From NCBI GenBank assembly GCA_963740675.1, contig CAVUFS010000004.1:372001-436000 (forward strand): a stretch of 64,000 nucleotides of DNA, read 5' to 3'. A program made the position numbers and the translations under genes. The first letter of the stretch is position 1. Each line of letters opens with the position of its first letter. The notes under the pieces are model-generated. The model was given only the letters and a program-made list of their open reading frames with translations. It was not told the DNA's origin and searched no databases. This DNA is from CAIKMD01 sp963740675. GTDB lineage: Bacteria; Pseudomonadota; Alphaproteobacteria; ATCC43930; CGMCC-115725. Positions 25,355 through 33,208 of the stretch are shown here, piece by piece.

Positions 25355-26304
25355 GCGGCGCTGCGCGCGCCGCCTTCGAGCAGCCCCGCCTTCACCAGCG
25401 CAACGCGAATGCGGTCGATCTCGGCTTGCGACAGCTTCGCCAGCGGCGGCCGCACCACAGCACGCGGCTGCTTGCCCAACAGCACGAGCGCTTCCTTCAT
25501 GCGGTTGTGCATGTCGACGAAGGGATCGGCATAGAACACTTCTGCCGTCGGGTAGATGCGATCGTTGAGACGGCGCGCCTCGGCGAGATCGTTCGCCTGG
25601 ATCGCGCGGAAGAGCCGCGCCTGGAGATCGGCGATCACGCTGCCCGAGCCCGAGAGCAGGCCCTTGGCACCGAGCACCAGCGAGCTGAACAGCCACGCGC
25701 TGTTGGTGCTGAGCACGTTCACCGGCTTGTCGAGGCTCTGCAGCGTGCGGATGTGGCGCTCGTGCAGCGGCACTTGCGGCGTCCAATCCTTGATCGCGCG
25801 GATCGTTGGTACCTTGTCGAAAAGCTTCAACAGCGTGTCGAGCGGGTAGCCCTGCCCACTGGCGAGCGGATATTCGAAGACGATGATCGGCAGGTCCGAG
25901 GCATCGGCGATGCGCTGGAAATGCGCCAGCGCCATCTCCGGGCGCTGTCCCAAAGTGAACGGTCCCGGCGGGAACACCAACAGCGCCGAGGCTCCGCCTT
26001 CCTGCGCCATGCGCGCGAGCTTCGCCGCCTCCAAGCTGCCCTCGGCATAGATGCCGTTGACGATCGGCGTCTTGGCGCCGATCTCGTCCTGCGTGATTTC
26101 GAGCACGCGGCGTTGCTCGTCGAAGGTGCAGGACGCGACTTCGGTCGCATGTGCGTTGATCGTGATCGCGGCGATGCCTTGCACCGCGGCAACATCGCTC
26201 AGATGGCGGCGGAAGGATTTCTCGTCGATCGAAAGGTCGTCGTGAAACGGCAGCAGGACGGCGGGAATGACGCCTTCCGGAACGAATTGCGCGAAACGCG
26301 GCAT
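25351..26304 (-). CDS. Dihydrodipicolinate synthase (DapA/NAL) family lyase
   Basis: A 317-residue TIM-barrel class I aldolase. EGVIPAVLLPFHDDLSIDEK opens the barrel; INAHATEVASCTFDEQ replaces the usual GTTGE substrate loop; FEYPLASGQGYP carries the catalytic Tyr and AIKDWTPQ the Schiff-base Lys (about 170). The atypical substrate loop argues against lysine biosynthesis and for a catabolic keto-acid aldolase or dehydratase. It starts at an ATG at 26304 and overlaps the next gene on the strand by 4 bp. It sits beside the Rieske cluster and is divergent from a cytochrome c gene. Confidence 0.85.
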   Translation of the reverse strand: MPRFAQFVPEGVIPAVLLPFHDDLSIDEKSFRRHLSDVAAVQGIAAITINAHATEVASCTFDEQRRVLEITQDEIGAKTPIVNGIYAEGSLEAAKLARMAQEGGASALLVFPPGPFTLGQRPEMALAHFQRIADASDLPIIVFEYPLASGQGYPLDTLLKLFDKVPTIRAIKDWTPQVPLHERHIRTLQSLDKPVNVLSTNSAWLFSSLVLGAKGLLSGSGSVIADLQARLFRAIQANDLAEARRLNDRIYPTAEVFYADPFVDMHNRMKEALVLLGKQPRAVVRPPLAKLSQAEIDRIRVALVKAGLLEGGARSAA

Positions 26305-26459
26305 GGTTCGAACTCCTCTCGCAGGGCCGGCGGGATGTTAGCACAGACCATGCATCCCCTCACCTAGGGCCATTTTATGCGGCCCGTTGCGAGACAAGCG
26401 ATGCAACGCCTCCCATAATGGCGACGTTGTCAGAGAACGTTATCGAAAGGGAGATGATT

Positions 26460-26837
26460 TTGAAGCAGGGTGTAACGAAGACGGCCGCGATCCTCGCAAC
26501 GGCGATGCTCGTTCTCGGTGGCGGGATAGGCGCGGCACGTGCGGCCGACGGCGCCGATGTGTTCAACAATAATTGCGCGGTTTGCCACTCGACCGATCCC
26601 GGCACCAACAAGCTGGGCCCCTCGCTTGCCGGTATCGTCGGCCGGAAATCGGGCAGCCTCGACGATTATTCCTATTCGCCCGCGATGGCGAAGCTCGGCG
26701 TGACCTGGGACAAGGCGACGCTCGACAAATATGTCAGCGATCCGCAGGCGATGGTGTCGGGCACGAAGATGATCTACCCCGGCGTCAAGGACGCGGATGA
26801 GCGGAAAGCGCTGATCGACTATCTCGCGACGCTTTAA
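26460..26837 (+). CDS. Class I cytochrome c (cytochrome c2-like)
   Basis: About 125 residues. I prefer the TTG at 26460, six bases after AAGGGAG, giving a signal peptide MKQGVTKTAAILATAMLVLG to an ARA-ADG cleavage site; ATG at 26418 and 26454 are alternatives. One haem motif CAVCH is at about residue 40, followed by TNKLGPSLAGIVGRKSG and the methionine ligand in VSGTKMIYPGVKD. It ends with ERKALIDYLATL, the usual C-terminal helix. A periplasmic electron carrier for respiratory chains. Divergent from the DapA-family gene. Confidence 0.88.
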   Translation: MKQGVTKTAAILATAMLVLGGGIGAARAADGADVFNNNCAVCHSTDPGTNKLGPSLAGIVGRKSGSLDDYSYSPAMAKLGVTWDKATLDKYVSDPQAMVSGTKMIYPGVKDADERKALIDYLATL

Positions 26838-26859
26838 CATCGAGTGCCGAGCAGAATTC

Positions 26860-27696
26860 TTGAAGCGATTGATTGTGACAGCCGACGATTTCGGGCTGAC
26901 AATTCCCGTCAACGAAGCGGTGGAAGACGGCCATCGCCGCGGCATCCTGACCGCAGCAAGTCTGATGGTCACCGGTGATGCCGCGGCCGATGCGGTCGCG
27001 CGCGCCAAGCGCCTGCCGAAGCTCGGCGTCGGTCTGCATCTCGTTCTCGTCGATGGCGTTCCGGCCCTGCCGCCGGAGCAGATTCCCGCTCTCGTCGGCA
27101 GCGACGGTCGCTTCTCGACCAACGTGTTCACGCAAGGTGTGCGGATTTTCTGTCGGCCCTCGGCGCGCCGCCAGCTCGCCGCCGAGATCCGCGCGCAGCT
27201 CGAAGCGTTCCGTGCGACGGGCCTCACGCTCGATCATGTAAACGCGCATCATCATTTCCATCTTCATCCGACGATCCAGCAGACGCTGCTGCGTCTCGCG
27301 CCCGAATTCGATATCCGGGCGGTGCGGTTACCACTTGAGCCGCCGGCAGCCAGCGGCAAGCGCTGGGCATGGCTCACCGGCTTCATGGAGGCGCGGCAAG
27401 CGCGGCGCTTGCGAGACAGTCTCGATATCGCCGGCATGGCGCATAACGATTGGATGTTCGGCCTCGCCGATACCGGCGCCATGACGGCCGAGCGCGTGCG
27501 GCACTACCTCGAACAGATCCCGGACGGCGTATCCGAGCTCTATTTCCATCCGGCGACGGCGCGGCCTTCGGTCTGGCCAGCGAATTATCGCTATGCTGAC
27601 GAGGCTGCGGCACTCGTCGATGCCGAAGCCCGCGCCATCATCGCCCGACGTGGCATCGAGATCATGTCTTTCGCCGGGCTGGAACACGTGGCGTGA
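26860..27696 (+). CDS. hpnK: ChbG/HpnK family deacetylase
   Basis: A 278-residue YdjC-like carbohydrate deacetylase; HpnK members are linked to hopanoid biosynthesis. TTG start at 26860. The metal and catalytic sites are visible: IVTADDFGL (Asp pair, about 5-13), GVGLHLVL (about 56-63) and DHVNAHHHFHLHP (about 126-138), with LYFHP near the end. It would remove an acetyl group from a polar hopanoid or sugar headgroup in the cytosol. It follows the cytochrome c gene by 22 bp. No squalene-hopene cyclase is in the window, so the hopanoid link rests on family similarity. Confidence 0.8.
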   Translation: MKRLIVTADDFGLTIPVNEAVEDGHRRGILTAASLMVTGDAAADAVARAKRLPKLGVGLHLVLVDGVPALPPEQIPALVGSDGRFSTNVFTQGVRIFCRPSARRQLAAEIRAQLEAFRATGLTLDHVNAHHHFHLHPTIQQTLLRLAPEFDIRAVRLPLEPPAASGKRWAWLTGFMEARQARRLRDSLDIAGMAHNDWMFGLADTGAMTAERVRHYLEQIPDGVSELYFHPATARPSVWPANYRYADEAAALVDAEARAIIARRGIEIMSFAGLEHVA

Positions 27697-27809
27697 ATCC
27701 GTCTCGTCACGGCCAGAACGCCGCGAAGGCCGCGCGCGCCCCTTCAGTAAACGGGCTATTCGTTAATATCGGCAACAGCCAGGATTTCTGCCGGTTTTTG
27801 CGCCACATC

Positions 27810-27837
27810 TTGACACCGCGCGCCGCCCGACTAATCT
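27810..27837 (+). promoter_or_regulatory. Probable rpmG promoter
   Basis: A perfect -35 TTGACA at 27810-27815 with a weaker TAATCT at 27832-27837, 16 bp apart, leads to the ribosome binding site GGAAAGG at 27851-27857 and the ATG at 27865. No other good boxes occur in the 168-bp gap. Confidence 0.45.
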
Positions 27838-27864
27838 CCTTCGCAATCGCGGAAAGGCAGTTCT

Positions 27865-28032
27865 ATGGCAAAGAGCAACACGATCCAGATCAAGCTCGTG
27901 AGCACGGCTGATACGGGTTATTTCTACGTCACGAAGAAAAACCCCCGCGCCAAGACCGAAAAGCTTGAGCTCAAGAAGTACGATCCGGTCGCGCGCAAGC
28001 ACGTCGTCTTCAAAGAAGGCAAGATCAAGTAG
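27865..28032 (+). CDS. rpmG: 50S ribosomal protein L33
   Basis: A 55-residue protein beginning MAKSNTIQIKLVSTADTGYF and ending KHVVFKEGKIK. It has the YVTKKNPR segment and the KLELKKYDP motif of L33. It lacks the two zinc-binding cysteine pairs, so it is the C-minus form. Length and basic composition are as expected. A GGAAAGG ribosome binding site is 7 bp upstream, and a perfect terminator follows 25 bp after the stop, so it is a single-gene unit. rpmG near pleD and divK is a common order in Alphaproteobacteria. Confidence 0.95.
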   Translation: MAKSNTIQIKLVSTADTGYFYVTKKNPRAKTEKLELKKYDPVARKHVVFKEGKIK

Positions 28033-28056
28033 CGCTGCGCTGCGGCGTTGCTGTCG

Positions 28057-28086
28057 AAAAGCCGCTCCTTGTGAGCGGCTTTTGCT
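28057..28086 (+). terminator. Rho-independent terminator of rpmG
   Basis: AAAAGCCGCTC (28057-28067) pairs perfectly with GAGCGGCTTTT (28073-28083) around a CTTGT loop. The run continues TTTTGCTTTT after the stem. It is the clearest intrinsic terminator in the window. Confidence 0.85.
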
Positions 28087-28155
28087 TTTGGGGATGGCAG
28101 CGATACTGTTTGTTCGAGCGCCGCGATAAAATCAACGAAAACGGGAGGGATGGGC

Positions 28156-29868
28156 ATGGCAACACGTTACGAGATGCTGATGGAGCGCAACACGGGGATC
28201 CCGATGCGCGACGGCGCGGTGTTGCGCGGCGACGTCTTCCGCCCGAAAGCCGACGGCAAATTCCCGGTGCTGATGACCTTCGGCCCTTATGGCAAGGACG
28301 TGCCGCTCAGGGAATTCATGCAGGAAGCCTGGGACGCGATCGAGAAATTTTATCCCGACATCATCGCCAATTCGTCGCTGAAGAACCTGGTCTGGGAGAC
28401 GCCCGACCCTGAGAGCTGGGTGCCGGACGGCTACATCGTCATCCGCGTCGATGCGCGCGGCTGTGGCAAATCGCCGGGCCGGCTCGCACCGAACTCGCCG
28501 GAAGAATTCCGCGATTTCTACGACGCAATTGAATGGGCGGGCGTGCAGCCCTGGTGCAACGGGAAGGTCGGGCTGACCGGCATCTCTTATCACGCTGCCG
28601 GACAGTGGCGCGTCGCCTCACTCAAGCCGCCGCATCTCTTCGCGCTCTGCCCGTGGATGGGCACCTACGACTTCTTCCGCGACCGCACGCGCCAGGACGG
28701 CATCTATGGCAGCGGCTTCATCTCACGCTGGTGGGCGCGCAGCGTGCTGCGCAATCAGCACGGCAATGGCGAGAGCCCTTATCACGATCTCTACACCGGC
28801 GGCAAAACCACCGGCGATCAGGCGCTGACGCCCGAGCAGCTCGCCGCCAATCGCGCCGATTATCCCGGCGAGATCCTGGCGCATCCGCTCAATGACAACT
28901 TTTACCAGGATCGCACGCCCGATCTGTCGAAGATCGATCAGCCGATCCTCGTCGTCGCGAATTGGGGTGGGCTCGCACTGCATTTGCGCGGCACGATCGG
29001 CGGCTATGCCGGCGTGTCATCGCCGGAGAAATGGCTGAAGATCCAGAGCGGCTCTTACATCCACACCTACTTCCAGCCGCAGAATGTCGCGATGATGAAG
29101 CGGTTCTACGACCGCTATCTCAAGGACATCGACAATGGCTGGGAGAAAGAGCCGAAGGTCGAGCTGTCGATCCGCGGCCCGGGCGACACGGTAAAGCGGC
29201 AGCTTCAGGCAACCGCCTGGCCGATCCCCAACACGCAATGGACGAAGCTCCATCTCGATGCCGGCAATAAGACGCTCAGCGATACGCCGGCGAGCGCGGC
29301 CGCAAGCGCCTCCTATCCCGCGCTCAGCGACGGCGTGACTTTCACGACCGCGCCGCTGCCGCGCGATACCGAACTCGGCGGTCCCGCGAAAGTGAAGCTC
29401 TACGTGTCGTCGAGCACGGAGGACATGGATATTTTCGCGACGCTCTGCGCCTTCGATCCGTCGGGCAAGGAGATGACCTTCCGCACGGGCGGCGAGGCCA
29501 AAGCGCCGGCGAGCCAGGGCTGGCTGCGCGTGTCGCAGCGCAAGCTCGATCCCAAGCGCTCGACCGAATACACGCCCTTCCATCCACATGACGAGCGCCA
29601 GCCACTAAAGCCCGGCGAAGTCTATGAGGTCGAGGTCGAGATTTGGCCGCTGAGCCTTTACCTGCCGGCGGGCTCGCGGCTGACGCTGACGGTCCAGGGC
29701 AAGGATTTCGAGCGGCCCGGCGAGACCGGCCCGACCAAAGGCGTCGGCTGGATGTACCACACCGATCCCGGCGACCGGCCGCCGGCGATCTTCCACGGCA
29801 CGCATGCCGTCCATACCGGCGGCGGCCGCGACACCTATCTGCTGCTGCCGGTGCTGCCGACGAGTTGA
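28156..29868 (+). CDS. CocE/NonD family serine hydrolase (X-Pro dipeptidyl-peptidase-like)
   Basis: About 570 residues. GGGAGGG at 28143-28149 abuts the ATG at 28150 but is 6 bp from the ATG at 28156, so the latter is preferred. The alpha/beta hydrolase core has IRVDARGCGKSPG, the nucleophile elbow GLTGISYHAAGQ (Ser about 141), and a later Asp/His region. Residues about 330-570 form the jelly-roll CocE/NonD C-terminal domain (LGGPAKVKLYVSSSTEDMD, PAGSRLTLTVQG). No signal peptide. Family members cleave esters or acyl amides, including cocaine esterase and cephalosporin acylases; the substrate here is unknown. Confidence 0.85.
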   Translation: MATRYEMLMERNTGIPMRDGAVLRGDVFRPKADGKFPVLMTFGPYGKDVPLREFMQEAWDAIEKFYPDIIANSSLKNLVWETPDPESWVPDGYIVIRVDARGCGKSPGRLAPNSPEEFRDFYDAIEWAGVQPWCNGKVGLTGISYHAAGQWRVASLKPPHLFALCPWMGTYDFFRDRTRQDGIYGSGFISRWWARSVLRNQHGNGESPYHDLYTGGKTTGDQALTPEQLAANRADYPGEILAHPLNDNFYQDRTPDLSKIDQPILVVANWGGLALHLRGTIGGYAGVSSPEKWLKIQSGSYIHTYFQPQNVAMMKRFYDRYLKDIDNGWEKEPKVELSIRGPGDTVKRQLQATAWPIPNTQWTKLHLDAGNKTLSDTPASAAASASYPALSDGVTFTTAPLPRDTELGGPAKVKLYVSSSTEDMDIFATLCAFDPSGKEMTFRTGGEAKAPASQGWLRVSQRKLDPKRSTEYTPFHPHDERQPLKPGEVYEVEVEIWPLSLYLPAGSRLTLTVQGKDFERPGETGPTKGVGWMYHTDPGDRPPAIFHGTHAVHTGGGRDTYLLLPVLPTS

Positions 29869-29874
29869 GGAGGC

Positions 29875-31299
29875 TTACGCCGCGGCGCCGTGCGCCGTCG
29901 GCACCGGCGGGATTTGCATGCCCGGCAGCGCGTCGGCTTCAGCCACGCGAATGCAATTGCGACCCGAATGCTTGGCGGCGTAGAGCGCCTCGTCGGCGCG
30001 CTGCAGCAGCGTATCGGGCGTCTCTTCAACGTCATGAGTCACGGAAACGCCGATGCTGATGGTGATCGGCAGGCCAACCATCGGCTCGCCGATCTCAATC
30101 GGCTGCTCGGCGATGACGCTGCGCAACCGCTCGGCAACGACGAGCGCGACCTGCAGCGGCGTCTCGGGCAGCACGACGACGAATTCCTCGCCGCCATAGC
30201 GGGCGACGAGATCAAAGCCGCGAACATGACGCGAGATGCGCGCGGTGACTTCCTGCAGCACGGCATCGCCGGCTTGATGGCCGTGGCTGTCATTGACGCG
30301 CTTGAACCAGTCGACATCGAACAGCAGCAGCGACGGACCCATCGCGCCTTCGCCGACACGCGCCAGCAGGCCTTCGAGATGCGCCTGTAGATAGCGGCGA
30401 TTGTAGAGCCCTGTGAGGCTGTCGGTGAGCGCGAGCGCGAGGCTCTTCTGGTAATTCTCTTGCAGTTGATCCTGCAACCGCTTGCGGCGGATCTGGGTAC
30501 GGCAGCGCGCGATCAGCTCGTTGCGATCGAGCGGCCGCACGAGATAATCGGTGGCGCCGAGATCGAGCCCCTTCGCGAGCCGCGGCAATTCATCGGGATC
30601 GGCGATCAAGAGGATCGGCACAAGGCGGCTCGGCTCGTTGGCGCGGAGCTGCGAGACGACGCGTAGCGCGTCGACCTTGCCCGACATGCTGAGGATCACG
30701 AGCTCGATCGAATCATCGCACGTGGCGACGAGATCCTCGACCGTCGACGGACGCACCGTCTCGCTGACCAGCGGCCCAAGCATCTCGGCGATGCGGACGG
30801 CGGCGAAAGCGTTCTCTTCCCACAGCATGACACGCGCGGGACTCGTATTCTCTTGCGGCGCGCCCTTCTCGATCAGCGAATTGAAGCGGCCGCAGATGTC
30901 TTCGCGATGACGCCATTCTTCCATCGTGCGGCGCAGGCGGACGAGCGAGCGCACGCGTGCGAAGAGCGCGATGTCGTTGACCGGCTTGGTGAGGAAGTCG
31001 TCGGCGCCGGCTTCGAGACCGCGCACGCGATCGGACGGCTCGGAGAGCGCCGTCACCATCACCACCGGGATGTCGGAGGTGCGCGGATCGGCTTTGAGAC
31101 GCTTGCAGGTCTCGAACCCGTCCATCCGCGGCATCATCACGTCGAGCAGGATGAGATCGGGATGCTCGACCTGCGCGAGCTTAATCGCCGTGAGCCCGTC
31201 ATTGGCGCTGAGCACGTTGAAATATTCGCTCGTCAGCTTGGCTTCGAGCACTTTCACATTCACGTCGACATCGTCGACGACAAGGATTTTAGCGGACAT
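29875..31299 (-). CDS. pleD: PleD-like response regulator diguanylate cyclase
   Basis: A 474-residue REC-REC-GGDEF protein. The first receiver (1-120) has KILVVDDVDVN, the phospho-acceptor in LLDVMMPRMDG (Asp about 53) and FLTKP. The second receiver (about 155-270) is degenerate. The GGDEF domain (about 300-465) has LTGLYNRRY, FDVDWFKRVNDSHGHQAGD and the active site ARYGGEEFVVVLP, preceded by RGFD, an RxxD inhibitory site for cyclic di-GMP. In Caulobacter, PleD makes c-di-GMP at the stalked pole during the cell cycle. It follows divK by 12 bp on the same strand. Confidence 0.93.
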   Translation of the reverse strand: MSAKILVVDDVDVNVKVLEAKLTSEYFNVLSANDGLTAIKLAQVEHPDLILLDVMMPRMDGFETCKRLKADPRTSDIPVVMVTALSEPSDRVRGLEAGADDFLTKPVNDIALFARVRSLVRLRRTMEEWRHREDICGRFNSLIEKGAPQENTSPARVMLWEENAFAAVRIAEMLGPLVSETVRPSTVEDLVATCDDSIELVILSMSGKVDALRVVSQLRANEPSRLVPILLIADPDELPRLAKGLDLGATDYLVRPLDRNELIARCRTQIRRKRLQDQLQENYQKSLALALTDSLTGLYNRRYLQAHLEGLLARVGEGAMGPSLLLFDVDWFKRVNDSHGHQAGDAVLQEVTARISRHVRGFDLVARYGGEEFVVVLPETPLQVALVVAERLRSVIAEQPIEIGEPMVGLPITISIGVSVTHDVEETPDTLLQRADEALYAAKHSGRNCIRVAEADALPGMQIPPVPTAHGAAA

Positions 31300-31311
31300 A
31301 AGCGTTGTGCC

Positions 31312-31680
31312 TCAGGCGCAGAAGCGCGCCACCGTCTGAAGGAAATTTGCGACCGAGATCGGCTTGGCGATGTACGCCTCGCAGCCGCCCTCACGGATCT
31401 TTTCCTCATCGCCCTTCATGGCAAAGGCAGTGACCGCGATCACCGGGATTGCCTTGAGGTCGTCGTCTTCTTTGATCCACTTCGTGACTTCGAGCCCCGA
31501 GACCTCGGGAAGCTGAATATCCATCAGGATCAGATCGGGATGATGCTGGCGCGCGAGCTGCAGCGCTTCCATGCCATCCTTGGTTTGCAGGATGTCATAG
31601 CCATGGGCCTCGAGAAGGTCATGGAAGAGCTTCATGTTCAAATCATTGTCTTCGACAATGAGTACCCGCTTGGCCATCAT
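31312..31680 (-). CDS. divK: Single-domain response regulator DivK
   Basis: A 122-residue receiver with no output domain: RVLIVEDNDLNMKLFHDLL (acidic pocket), LILMDIQLPEVSG (phospho-Asp about 54), VTAFAMKGDEEKI (switch Thr) and YIAKPISV (Lys). Sequence and partnership with pleD match DivK, which controls cell division and CtrA phosphorylation through DivJ, PleC and DivL. First gene of divK-pleD. A CtrA-type site lies about 150 bp upstream in the shared divergent gap. Confidence 0.93.
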   Translation of the reverse strand: MMAKRVLIVEDNDLNMKLFHDLLEAHGYDILQTKDGMEALQLARQHHPDLILMDIQLPEVSGLEVTKWIKEDDDLKAIPVIAVTAFAMKGDEEKIREGGCEAYIAKPISVANFLQTVARFCA

Positions 31681-31830
31681 CTTATCCTTGCCCCACCACC
31701 TGCTATTTGTGCAGAGCGGCAGGCGATCTTAGGCGCGCAACCGTTAAAAAGAGCATCATACCGGAGCATACACCCGGTCCCGTTTTCCGCCGGGACAGGG
31801 GGCAACTTGGTATCTTTGCTTTAAATAAGC

Positions 31831-31845
31831 TTAACAACCGATTAA
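31831..31845. promoter_or_regulatory. Perfect CtrA-type box TTAA-N7-TTAA
   Basis: TTAA at 31831-31834 and TTAA at 31842-31845 are spaced by exactly seven bases and followed by C, matching the CtrA consensus TTAA-N7-TTAAC. A third TTAA lies at 31821-31824, six bases before the first. The gap separates divK-pleD (minus) from the ROK gene (plus), so it could serve either. CtrA control of divK fits cell-cycle wiring known in Caulobacter; here it is inference. Confidence 0.6.
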
Positions 31846-31877
31846 CCGATTAACGAATAAGGCTTAACGAATAAGGC
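31836..31877. repeat. Short perfect tandem repeats between divK and the ROK gene
   Basis: AACCGATT occurs twice in tandem at 31836-31851. TTAACGAATAAGGC occurs twice in tandem at 31850-31877, ten bases before the ROK start codon. The second repeat copies a TTAA half-site. The rest of the 207-bp gap holds a GTCCCG/CGGGAC inverted repeat at 31777-31796 and no gene. Confidence 0.6.
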
Positions 31878-31887
31878 AGAGCGGACG

Positions 31888-32808
31888 ATGCGTCTCGGAA
31901 TCGACATCGGCGGCACCAAGATCGAGGCGGCGGCTTTGGACACCGACGGTACGGTCCGGCTGCGCCGCCGTGTGCCAACCCCCGCCGGCGACTATCCGGG
32001 CATCATCGCCACGGTCACCGCCCTGGTCACGGGCATCGAGGCCGAACTCGGCCCCGCCGAAAGCGTCGGAATCGGCATTCCGGGCATGCTGTCCCCGGCC
32101 ACAGGGCTCGTCAAGAACGCCAACTCGACCTGTTTGATCGGCCGGCCCTTTGACCGCGACCTGGCGGCCGCTCTGGGCCGTCCGGTCCGCCTGGGCAATG
32201 ACGCCAATTGCTTCGCCCTAAGCGAGGCGGTCGACGGCGCCGCCCAGGGGGCCGGGGTGGTATTCGGGGTCATCCTGGGCACCGGCGTCGGCGGCGGGGT
32301 CGTGGTCGATGGCAAGGTGCTGACCGGGCCCAACGCGATTGCCGGGGAATGGGGCCATTCACCCCTACCCTGGCCGCGGGACGACGAGCGTCCAGGCGCG
32401 CCCTGCTATTGCGGCAAGCAGGGCTGTACCGAGACGTTCCTGAACGGCGCCGGCCTTAGCCGCGCCTATGAGGCTCTTTCCGGCCGGCGGGAGGAGGCGT
32501 CCGCCATCGCCATCCGCGCCGAATCGGGCGAGGCCGCGGCCCGCGCCGCCCTCGACCGCTATGTCGACCGGCTGGCCCGGGCGCTGGCGACGGTCATTAA
32601 CCTGCTCGACCCCGAAATCATCGTGTTGGGCGGCGGGCTGGGACAGATTGCCGCGCTCTACCGCGACGTGCCGGCGCGCTGGGGCGATTACGTCTTTTCG
32701 GACAGTGTGGTGACGAAACTCGTGCCGCCGCGCTGGGGCGATTCGAGCGGCGTGCGCGGGGCCGCCTGGCTATGGTCGGAACCCAGCGCGAAAATAGAGG
32801 CCCGATAG
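31888..32808 (+). CDS. ROK family sugar kinase
   Basis: A 306-residue cytosolic kinase. RLGIDIGGTKIEAAALD is the phosphate-1 loop, GIGIPG and NDANCFAL (catalytic Asp) follow, ILGTGVGGGVVVDG is the phosphate-2 region, and the ROK zinc motif is CYCGKQGCTETFLNGAG (about 172-188). EWGH contains the second sugar-binding Glu/His pair. Likely phosphorylates fructose, glucose or N-acetylglucosamine/mannosamine; the sequence does not decide which. ATG start with tandem repeats immediately upstream. Followed 10 bp later by a cupin gene. Confidence 0.88.
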   Translation: MRLGIDIGGTKIEAAALDTDGTVRLRRRVPTPAGDYPGIIATVTALVTGIEAELGPAESVGIGIPGMLSPATGLVKNANSTCLIGRPFDRDLAAALGRPVRLGNDANCFALSEAVDGAAQGAGVVFGVILGTGVGGGVVVDGKVLTGPNAIAGEWGHSPLPWPRDDERPGAPCYCGKQGCTETFLNGAGLSRAYEALSGRREEASAIAIRAESGEAAARAALDRYVDRLARALATVINLLDPEIIVLGGGLGQIAALYRDVPARWGDYVFSDSVVTKLVPPRWGDSSGVRGAAWLWSEPSAKIEAR

Positions 32809-32818
32809 GAGGAGCATC

Positions 32819-33202
32819 ATGGCGCTCAATCGCGTGCTGAAATTCGACGAGATCGCCGAGCGGCGCATGCCCAATGGCGCGATCATCCGGCCGCTGGTCG
32901 ACAAGGAAAGCTGCAACGCGCGCATCAAGACCAACACGGTCAGCTTTCCCGCGGGCCATGCGGTCGAATTCCATCGCCACAATTGCAACGAGATAATCGT
33001 CGTGCTCGCCGGCGATTGCGCGGTTGAGATCGACGGCAGCGCGCCGGTGAACCTCAAGCCATTCGACACGGTGTCGGTCGAGGCCGGGACCTGGCATCGC
33101 TTCCTCAGCAATGGCGATACCGGCTTTACATTGCTGGCGATCTATGACGCCGAGCGCGTCGAGCGCACGTTACGCGATTCCGGAAAAACGACGATCGACT
33201 AA
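32819..33202 (+). CDS. Single-domain cupin protein
   Basis: A 127-residue small beta-barrel protein. AGHAVEFHRHNCNEIIVVLAG is the first cupin motif with two His and a Glu, and VEAGTWHRFLSNG the second with a His, so a divalent metal site is likely. The start is ATG with GGAGGAG about five bases upstream. It is probably co-transcribed with the ROK kinase and could act on a sugar (isomerase-like) or bind a small ligand. Function is not assignable further. Confidence 0.8.
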   Translation: MALNRVLKFDEIAERRMPNGAIIRPLVDKESCNARIKTNTVSFPAGHAVEFHRHNCNEIIVVLAGDCAVEIDGSAPVNLKPFDTVSVEAGTWHRFLSNGDTGFTLLAIYDAERVERTLRDSGKTTID

Positions 33203-33208
33203 GCGCGA

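Noticed and set aside
31777..31796. GTCCCG/CGGGAC inverted repeat as a terminator
   Set aside because: Eight-base loop and no T tract; it lies between divergent promoters where no transcript should end.
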